Shown here: piece by piece, positions 23,536-28,488 of the stretch
Numbering within the stretch: the stretch's first letter is position 1
Layout: each line of letters begins with the position of its first letter
Assembly: GCA_002409595.1 (NCBI GenBank)
Contig: DHNQ01000028.1
Location: 1-28,488, forward strand
DNA: 28,488 nt
Reading direction: 5' to 3'
DNA from: Dysgonomonas sp. UBA5412
Lineage (GTDB): Bacteria > Bacteroidota > Bacteroidia > Bacteroidales > Dysgonomonadaceae
Notes under the pieces: generated by a model
The model's input: the letters and a program-made list of their open reading frames with translations, nothing else
Database searches by the model: none
Told to the model about the DNA's origin: nothing
Program-made: the position numbers and the translations under genes

Positions 23536-25845
23536 TTACATTTTGATGATAGCTGTCAGCATAAAATTACGCCCTTGTTCAGGCAGCCATTGAATTGAGT
23601 TTTCTGCTGCTTTAGCGTAACGTTTATCAAATATATTGTTAATATTAGCCTGAAGAGTCCATTGCTTGTATGTGTAACTAGCCATTCCATTACCCACAAA
23701 TGCAGGGTTGAACCACATTCTGTTAGCTAAGTCTGCATAAGATTTGCTGGCATAATCAAAACCAAGACCTACACGAAACAGATTCTCATTCGATTTTCCA
23801 TTAAAGAAAGCCCAACCAAAAGCAGTATGCTTAGGAGCATTCACTAGAGAATTTCCTTTATAAGTAGAGTTTGCAATAGCTGTGCTGGAGTATTCTCCCA
23901 TTTTTGCAATAGTAAGAGCGTATCCGGCATGTAGATCGAACCAGTCGATCGGTGAAAGTTTGGTTTCAAAATCTATTCCTTTAGATGTCACTTCACCTAC
24001 CTGTCCGTAAACGGTTTTTCCATCAGCATTTTTACCCAATGTTTGCACCATATTGCTCTTTTTGATATAATAGGCTGAAAGCTCGATAGACAATATATTA
24101 TTTATATTGGAGTGAATACCGGCTTCATACTGCATCCCTTTTTCCGGCACATATACTTTTCCTGAGGAACTGGGTGCTATTTCATCTCCATTTTTATCAA
24201 CATATACATAATTATCTGAGCCTACGGTACGTATTGGACGGAAGAAGTTGGATACGGAAGCATAAATCCTATTATTTCCTGCAAATCTGTATATCAGCCC
24301 TGCTTTATAAGTGAAAGCATTATCATTCAGGTCATACTTAACGCCTTTTTTAGTCACGGTCTTATTATCCGTTTTGTCGGTCTGGCTGGTTCGGCTAAAA
24401 ATATTATAACGTAAAGCAAACATAGCTCCCCATCTGTCATTCAATTCTGTATAATCATATACGAAAAATGAATTGTATAGCTCTTTGAATGTAACTGCAT
24501 TAGTGAATTTGGCATCCAGATAACCGGGATTGGTGATCGGGTCGTATAAAGACATAACCGTAGTAGTGGCAGGTCCGGAAAAGTTACTCCCTTGAAACCG
24601 TTTCAGATGTACATAAAACATATCATAGCCCATAGATAATGTATGTTTCATCCCCCATTTGTTTACACGACCTTGTACTTCAAGCTGATTACCAACATAA
24701 TAATTGTCATAATCGAAGTGAAATGGTTCGCGAACAATAGAATCGACGGAAATATAAACTTTTTTATCTCCATTCATATAGTAGCTATCATAAACACCCG
24801 GAGTAGTAGTTGTCAGATGAGAAAATTCTTCTGATTGTAAATAACTCAATTTATTATAAGAGAAACTGGCTGCATCTTTGAGTTTCCAATCACTATTGAA
24901 GGTATGCTCCCAACTGTTTGTTGTAGAAATATGTTTATCATTTAAGTGATCATCAACATAAGTATAATTCACTTTTTTCTGATCTATATCTTTGGGGATG
25001 TCTCCAATGGCATAGATCTGATTGCCATCTTTATCATAAATATCATTTGTGAATCGTGGAATACCCGGATCGGTATGTACACGATTATCGTATGCCAAAA
25101 CGGAAAATATAAATTTATTTTTCTCATCCGGTTTATAATCAAACGCGATATAAGCATTGTTTGATCTGCGATAATTGCCTCGCCAACCATCACTGGTGAT
25201 ACCTGTATAGTCAAAGCGCATATTGACTTTGGATGATACTGCGGATGAAACGCCTACCTGAGCAGAATAGGTATCCCAACTGCCCACACCTATTCGGGCT
25301 TCGACAGATGGCGTCGGGGAAGGTTGATTGTAAACTATATTCACAATTCCGCCAATGCTGGAATAGCCGCTTATAGCTGATGCCGGTCCTTTAAGTACTT
25401 CTACTCGATTTACGCCGACAAAAGATGATGTGGGGGCGGAGGAGTACAATTCGAAGCGTTCGTCCCGAATTCCATTAGACAATACAGTTACTCCGTCTAA
25501 TCCTCTGGCACGGAAAAGAGTAAATCCTCCGTAGACATTCATAACTCGCAATCCGGTAGTAACTTTATCCAGATTGAGAATATTGGTAATGTTCAATGTC
25601 TTTAATACATCTGATTCTATTACAGACATACTTGCGGGGGTTTTTAGAAGAGGAATAGGCAAACGTGACAGACTCATTCGACGGACTTTGTTTGCCACTA
25701 CAATTTGCTCTTTGAGATTAATTACTTGAGTCGTGTCTTCAGGTAGTTTTTTAGCTGTTTCAGGATCATTCTGAGAGACACACGTAAGTATGTTTGTGAA
25801 TAGACACAAACATAAAAACAAGACTAATTTTGTTTTCATTATCAA
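23536..25845 (-). CDS. TonB-dependent receptor (siderophore-receptor type) under cobalamin control
   Basis: A 769-residue outer-membrane protein. A signal peptide (about 1-24, cut near CVSQN) is followed by a TonB-box-like EQIVVANK, a plug (LPIPLLKTPASMSVIESDVL, FRARGLDGVTVLSNGIRD, VEVLKGPASAISGYSSIGG) and a 22-strand-type barrel ending QGRNFMLTAIIKM. The plug and barrel resemble FhuA/FecA-like siderophore receptors more than BtuB, and it lacks the SusC N-terminal domain. Its leader carries a cobalamin riboswitch, so the substrate is likely a corrinoid, or something whose need depends on B12 status such as a cobalt chelate. No btuF/C/D or cobalamin-synthesis gene is adjacent. A second in-frame Met two codons on (25839) is an alternative start. 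Confidence 0.88.
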   Translation of the reverse strand: MIMKTKLVLFLCLCLFTNILTCVSQNDPETAKKLPEDTTQVINLKEQIVVANKVRRMSLSRLPIPLLKTPASMSVIESDVLKTLNITNILNLDKVTTGLRVMNVYGGFTLFRARGLDGVTVLSNGIRDERFELYSSAPTSSFVGVNRVEVLKGPASAISGYSSIGGIVNIVYNQPSPTPSVEARIGVGSWDTYSAQVGVSSAVSSKVNMRFDYTGITSDGWRGNYRRSNNAYIAFDYKPDEKNKFIFSVLAYDNRVHTDPGIPRFTNDIYDKDGNQIYAIGDIPKDIDQKKVNYTYVDDHLNDKHISTTNSWEHTFNSDWKLKDAASFSYNKLSYLQSEEFSHLTTTTPGVYDSYYMNGDKKVYISVDSIVREPFHFDYDNYYVGNQLEVQGRVNKWGMKHTLSMGYDMFYVHLKRFQGSNFSGPATTTVMSLYDPITNPGYLDAKFTNAVTFKELYNSFFVYDYTELNDRWGAMFALRYNIFSRTSQTDKTDNKTVTKKGVKYDLNDNAFTYKAGLIYRFAGNNRIYASVSNFFRPIRTVGSDNYVYVDKNGDEIAPSSSGKVYVPEKGMQYEAGIHSNINNILSIELSAYYIKKSNMVQTLGKNADGKTVYGQVGEVTSKGIDFETKLSPIDWFDLHAGYALTIAKMGEYSSTAIANSTYKGNSLVNAPKHTAFGWAFFNGKSNENLFRVGLGFDYASKSYADLANRMWFNPAFVGNGMASYTYKQWTLQANINNIFDKRYAKAAENSIQWLPEQGRNFMLTAIIKM

Positions 25846-25971
25846 TATATTAAAATAAATTTGTTAGACAACTCACATAGTGATTGTAAACATAATTCCG
25901 GCATTATCTCAAAATGAAATAATAACATGAACTGTATCATCCTTTTCCCCTTGGTATGATAACTTATCTAC

Positions 25972-26148
25972 AGACTGGCAGGTCTTCTGACTTATTTAAT
26001 TTTTTGACGCCTTCCCATTCTTATATTGAACAGTGGCTAAGAGAATGTCAAAAATGTTGTAAAATATACAGCAGTGGGCCTGTTCAGGATTCGCACCTGA
26101 TTCCCTTTTAATCTCGACTGACGGATGTCAGCCAAGAGCCAATTCTGC
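25972..26148 (-). ncRNA. Cobalamin (B12) riboswitch
   Basis: On the minus strand the conserved blocks appear in order: GGGAATCAGGTGCGAATCCTG, then the GCCCACTGCTGTA stretch, a variable arm, GCCACTG, GGGAAGGCG and a terminal AGTCAGAAGACCTGCC. These are the B12-box and flanking helices of the AdoCbl-type aptamer. It lies about 125 bases ahead of the TonB-dependent receptor start, on the same strand. In this phylum such elements usually switch off corrinoid-uptake genes when B12 is plentiful, often at translation. The aptamer class is firm; the mechanism is not visible. Confidence 0.93.
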
Positions 26149-26150
26149 GG

Positions 26151-26158
26151 CAAAGGTA
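26151..26158 (-). promoter_or_regulatory. -7 promoter element for the riboswitch transcript
   Basis: The minus strand reads TACCTTTG, an exact TAnnTTTG match, directly ahead of the aptamer. This places the transcript start within a few bases of its 5' end. Confidence 0.6.
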
Positions 26159-26246
26159 ATTATTTTATTTAAGAGATATTAAGAAAATTTTTATTTTAAT
26201 ACTTGATTGCATATTCTTTTTAGATTTATATTCTTCATTAGTTTTG

Positions 26247-26254
26247 TACTTTTG
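26247..26254 (+). promoter_or_regulatory. -7 promoter element for the TPR lipoprotein gene
   Basis: TACTTTTG matches TAnnTTTG and lies 42 bases before the start codon. No -33 TTG at the normal distance. Confidence 0.5.
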
Positions 26255-26296
26255 TGACTTACTTAACACTTTCTCCAGTAGGAGCAAATATTATTT

Positions 26297-27277
26297 ATGA
26301 CATTTTTCAAATATATTTATATAGCCTGTACTGTATTTCTATTATTTTCTTGTAATAGAAATAATAGTATTATACCTGATAAAGAAAATGTTATACTTGA
26401 TTCTTTATTGGAAATTTGTAGAACTACGGCATTTACTTCTGAGGGATTTAAATCGGCAAGAGTTCTGAATGATGAGGCTTTTAAACAAAAGAATGATCTT
26501 TATATTGGTTATGCATACAAGTATTTATTACTTACAGCATTAAATACACAACAAAAAGATAGTATAGAGTCTTTTGCCAGCCAAGCCAAATATTATTTTA
26601 ATAAAATAGATAATAAAGAAGAGATTTTTAAGATTGATGTATCTCTTATAGAATGGGAAATGCAATATGGTAGTGCTTATATTGCATTAGACCAAGCTAC
26701 CCAATTGTTAGACCAAGCGAAAGGAGATAGTTATAACGAGTTTTATTCTTACGAATTGATCTCTAATATCTATAATATTCTGGGAAAAATAAATAAGGCA
26801 GAAACAGCCTTTCTTGAAATGCTTGAAATAAAGAATGCAAATAATCTTTTAGTCAATATTCAAATGCCTTATATTTTTTTACGAGGGGCGCAGATCGAAG
26901 CACATTTGAAAAAATATGAACAATCATTAGCATATTGTGATTCGTCACAAGTATATATAGAACGATATTATAACAATGATAACAATAAGACTTTATTAAT
27001 GTTATTGAATCTGAATAAAGTAAATAGTTTTATTGGATTGGGAGATCTAGACAAAGCTAAAGCATCTTTGGTTGCATTAGATACTTTTACTCAAAATAAT
27101 AAAGAGCATCAGTTCTATTATTATATTCAATCTGCTTGGGCTGAATATTATAAGGCTTCAGGAGACTACAAAAAAGCTTTAGCACACACTTTACCTGCTA
27201 TCGAGAGATTCGAAAAGACATCAGATATAAAAGATTATTTTCGCAATATAAAGAGAAGGATAAGCAAGATGAGATAA
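26297..27277 (+). CDS. TPR-repeat lipoprotein, probably the N-terminal half of a split regulator
   Basis: A 326-residue protein with a lipoprotein-like signal (MTFFKYIYIACTVFLLFSC, Cys19) and helical tetratricopeptide repeats over most of its length, clearest at YSYELISNIYNILGKINKAE, SLAYCDSSQVYIERYY, NSFIGLGDLDKAKASLVALD and YYKASGDYKKALAHTLPAIE. It stops abruptly at KRRISKMR, 5 bases before an AraC-type DNA-binding gene in a different frame. In Bacteroidota a very common one-piece regulator has signal, TPRs, one membrane helix and a cytoplasmic AraC domain. Here the membrane helix is missing and the two ends are out of frame, so this looks like a regulator broken by deletion. An intact two-protein system cannot be excluded. 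Confidence 0.75.
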   Translation: MTFFKYIYIACTVFLLFSCNRNNSIIPDKENVILDSLLEICRTTAFTSEGFKSARVLNDEAFKQKNDLYIGYAYKYLLLTALNTQQKDSIESFASQAKYYFNKIDNKEEIFKIDVSLIEWEMQYGSAYIALDQATQLLDQAKGDSYNEFYSYELISNIYNILGKINKAETAFLEMLEIKNANNLLVNIQMPYIFLRGAQIEAHLKKYEQSLAYCDSSQVYIERYYNNDNNKTLLMLLNLNKVNSFIGLGDLDKAKASLVALDTFTQNNKEHQFYYYIQSAWAEYYKASGDYKKALAHTLPAIERFEKTSDIKDYFRNIKRRISKMR

Positions 27278-27282
27278 AAACT

Positions 27283-27672
27283 ATGACTCTTTATCAAAAG
27301 AAAGATAAATCTTATTTATCTCTTTTTGAAGAACTAGAGTTATATCTTAACGAATCAAAAGCATATAAAGATCCTTCTTTAAATCGCGAATCATTAGCAT
27401 TGGCATTGGGGACAAACAGGCAATATCTAACGCAAGCCATTCAAGAAGGGTGTAATATGACATTTACAGAATATATAAATGATTTTAAACTAAATTATTC
27501 TCGTCGATTATTAAGTGAAAATATAAATATGCCTATCGATGAAATATATATTAATGCAGGCTTTAATAATAAAAGTACATTCTATCGTCTGTTCAAACAA
27601 AAATATGATTTAACTCCTAAAGAGTTTCAAAAAATAGCGATCAGCCAGCATTCTCACCCTCATAAAAACTAA
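27283..27672 (+). CDS. AraC-type DNA-binding protein, probably the C-terminal half of a split regulator
   Basis: A 129-residue protein that is almost only an AraC double helix-turn-helix: NRESLALALGTNRQYLTQAI, then FTEYINDFKLNYSRRLLSEN, IPIDEI-like helix MPIDEIYINAGFNNKSTFYR and the closing LFKQKYDLTPKEFQK. It has no sensor part. The same frame stays open upstream to 27145 and reads YKEKDKQDEIKTMTLYQKKD just before and across the start, much like the linker that precedes this domain in one-piece TPR-AraC proteins. No good ribosome-binding site was seen, so translation may depend on the upstream gene. The DNA-binding part appears complete. It could act alone, or be a remnant. Confidence 0.75.
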   Translation: MTLYQKKDKSYLSLFEELELYLNESKAYKDPSLNRESLALALGTNRQYLTQAIQEGCNMTFTEYINDFKLNYSRRLLSENINMPIDEIYINAGFNNKSTFYRLFKQKYDLTPKEFQKIAISQHSHPHKN

Positions 27673-27961
27673 GTAATTCTTCTAAATTAGTATTAAGATA
27701 ACAAAATAATCAGCTATTATCATTCATAAGCAGTCTCCTGATGATATGAAAACTATATGTAAATCAATATATTAAAAAGTTGGTAGTTTTATTATTGCTA
27801 ATTTCATACTCTGTTTTGCCAATATGCGAACGCTTATCTTTCTTTATAATTTAATTTTGGCTACTATTTGGTAAGCTATGTTATTCTACCTTTCAAAAGT
27901 CAGGACGATTTATATAGATTATTAAGAGAATATAAAACTATACAGAAAAGAATAAGAAGAG
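27673..27961. other. AT-rich intergenic region with possible promoter
   Basis: No gene or clear hairpin was seen. TAATTTTG at 27852-27859 matches the -7 consensus and would give a leader of about 100 nt to the following gene. Confidence 0.4.
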
Positions 27962-28488
27962 ATGAAGACTACATTCTTAAAGCTATTTTTTATAGCAACA
28001 ACGAGCTTTATACTACAAACTGAACTAAAAGGTCAAGTAACTATTGGGTCTGAAATTTCTCCTAATGACGGAGCCTTATTAGACCTGAAAGAATATGAAC
28101 CGACAAAAGACACTTCTACATCCAATAAAGGAATATTATTGCCTAGGGTTAAATTGACTAATCTGATCCCGGCAACTGATGAAGAATTTGCTGCTTCTAT
28201 TGGATCAACAGGCGATTGGAATAGAAAAGAACACATAGGTCTGTTAGTATATAACGTGAATGAAGATCTTTGTAGAGATGGACAATCTATTTATAAAAAA
28301 GCATATGTCTGGGATGGCACGGAATGGAAAGTACTAGGATCAACTGAGGTTTTAGGTCCAGATGTTTATCGTTTTACAGATAGTAGAGATGGACAATCTT
28401 ATCTTGCCCGAAATTTTGGAGAGGCCGGTGATTGGATGTTAGAAAATCTAGCATACGTACCTAACGTGTATATAATAATTGAAAAAGG
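27962..28488 (+). CDS. FISUMP-type exported protein, 5' part only
   Basis: The reading frame starts at 27962 and is still open at the window end, giving about 175 residues. A signal peptide (MKTTFLKLFFIATTSFILQT, cut near KGQ) is followed by VTIGSEISPNDGALLDLKEY and GILLPRVKLTNL, the standard opening of many Bacteroidota exported repeat proteins. Residues about 138-165 (YRFTDSRDGQSYLARNFGEA, then GDWMLENLAY) match the start of the Fibrobacter succinogenes major (FISUMP) domain. Such proteins are cell-surface or fimbria-associated in some cases; a function cannot be given here. It may be the target of the AraC-type protein upstream, which is on the same strand. Confidence 0.75.
   Translation, partial: MKTTFLKLFFIATTSFILQTELKGQVTIGSEISPNDGALLDLKEYEPTKDTSTSNKGILLPRVKLTNLIPATDEEFAASIGSTGDWNRKEHIGLLVYNVNEDLCRDGQSIYKKAYVWDGTEWKVLGSTEVLGPDVYRFTDSRDGQSYLARNFGEAGDWMLENLAYVPNVYIIIEK

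Larger units (their letters stand above)
25846..26296. other. Divergent control region between receptor and TPR genes
   Basis: The 451-base gap contains, on the minus strand, a promoter element (26151-26158), a cobalamin riboswitch (25972-26148) and a 125-base stretch up to the receptor start with a small hairpin (TATCAT/ATGATA, about 25935-25961) that may belong to the expression platform. On the plus strand it contains a -7 element for the TPR gene. No small gene was seen. Confidence 0.6.

Noticed and set aside
27168..27177. Programmed -1 frameshift at an A6 run to join TPR and AraC parts
   Set aside because: The TPR frame continues to look like a repeat well past this point, the slippery heptamer is not of the standard form, and the joined product would still lack a membrane helix.

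Overview
The window is about 28.5 kb of AT-rich DNA from a Bacteroidota genome, most probably order Bacteroidales. The grounds are the SusC/SusD pair, many lipoproteins with a Cys within about 25 residues of the start, promoter-like TAnnTTTG elements, scarce Shine-Dalgarno sites, and families largely confined to this phylum (GH172/DUF2961, a DUF6786-like lipoprotein, DUF4886, a FISUMP-type protein). A Dysgonomonas-like host is a guess, based on known D-arabinan loci in that genus.

Region 1 (1-1516) holds the tail of a membrane-protein gene, a minus-strand TPP riboswitch with no gene behind it, and an AraC-type regulator. Region 2 (1620-18156) is the centrepiece, ten consecutive plus-strand genes: LacI-type regulator, FucP-like sugar/H+ symporter, DUF6786-like lipoprotein, GH172 (DUF2961) enzyme, L-fucose/D-arabinose isomerase, SusC, SusD, an Ig-like surface lipoprotein, a ribulokinase-family FGGY kinase, and a DUF4886 SGNH hydrolase. 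There is no fuculokinase and no fuculose-phosphate aldolase. GH172 releasing a furanose, FucP importing it, FucI converting D-arabinose to D-ribulose and the kinase making D-ribulose 5-phosphate form a consistent chain, so I read this as a D-arabinofuranoside (D-arabinan) utilisation locus and not a fucose locus. Its gene junctions carry well-formed stem-loops: three in tandem before susC, one terminator-like after susD, and one after the surface lipoprotein.

Region 3 (18187-19876) has a perfect 20-pair bidirectional terminator, a convergent DUF1349 gene, and a LuxR-type regulator whose promoter element lies inside an 18-bp perfect palindrome. Region 4 (20206-26158) has an overlapping cydD-cydC-like ABC exporter pair, then a convergent TonB-dependent receptor of the siderophore-receptor type under a cobalamin riboswitch. 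Region 5 (26247-28488) has a TPR lipoprotein and an AraC-type DNA-binding protein in different frames that look like a broken TPR-membrane-AraC regulator, and then the start of a FISUMP-type exported protein that runs off the window.

No tRNA, rRNA, CRISPR array, insertion sequence or integrase was seen. All family names come from reading the sequence by eye; none was confirmed by a search.
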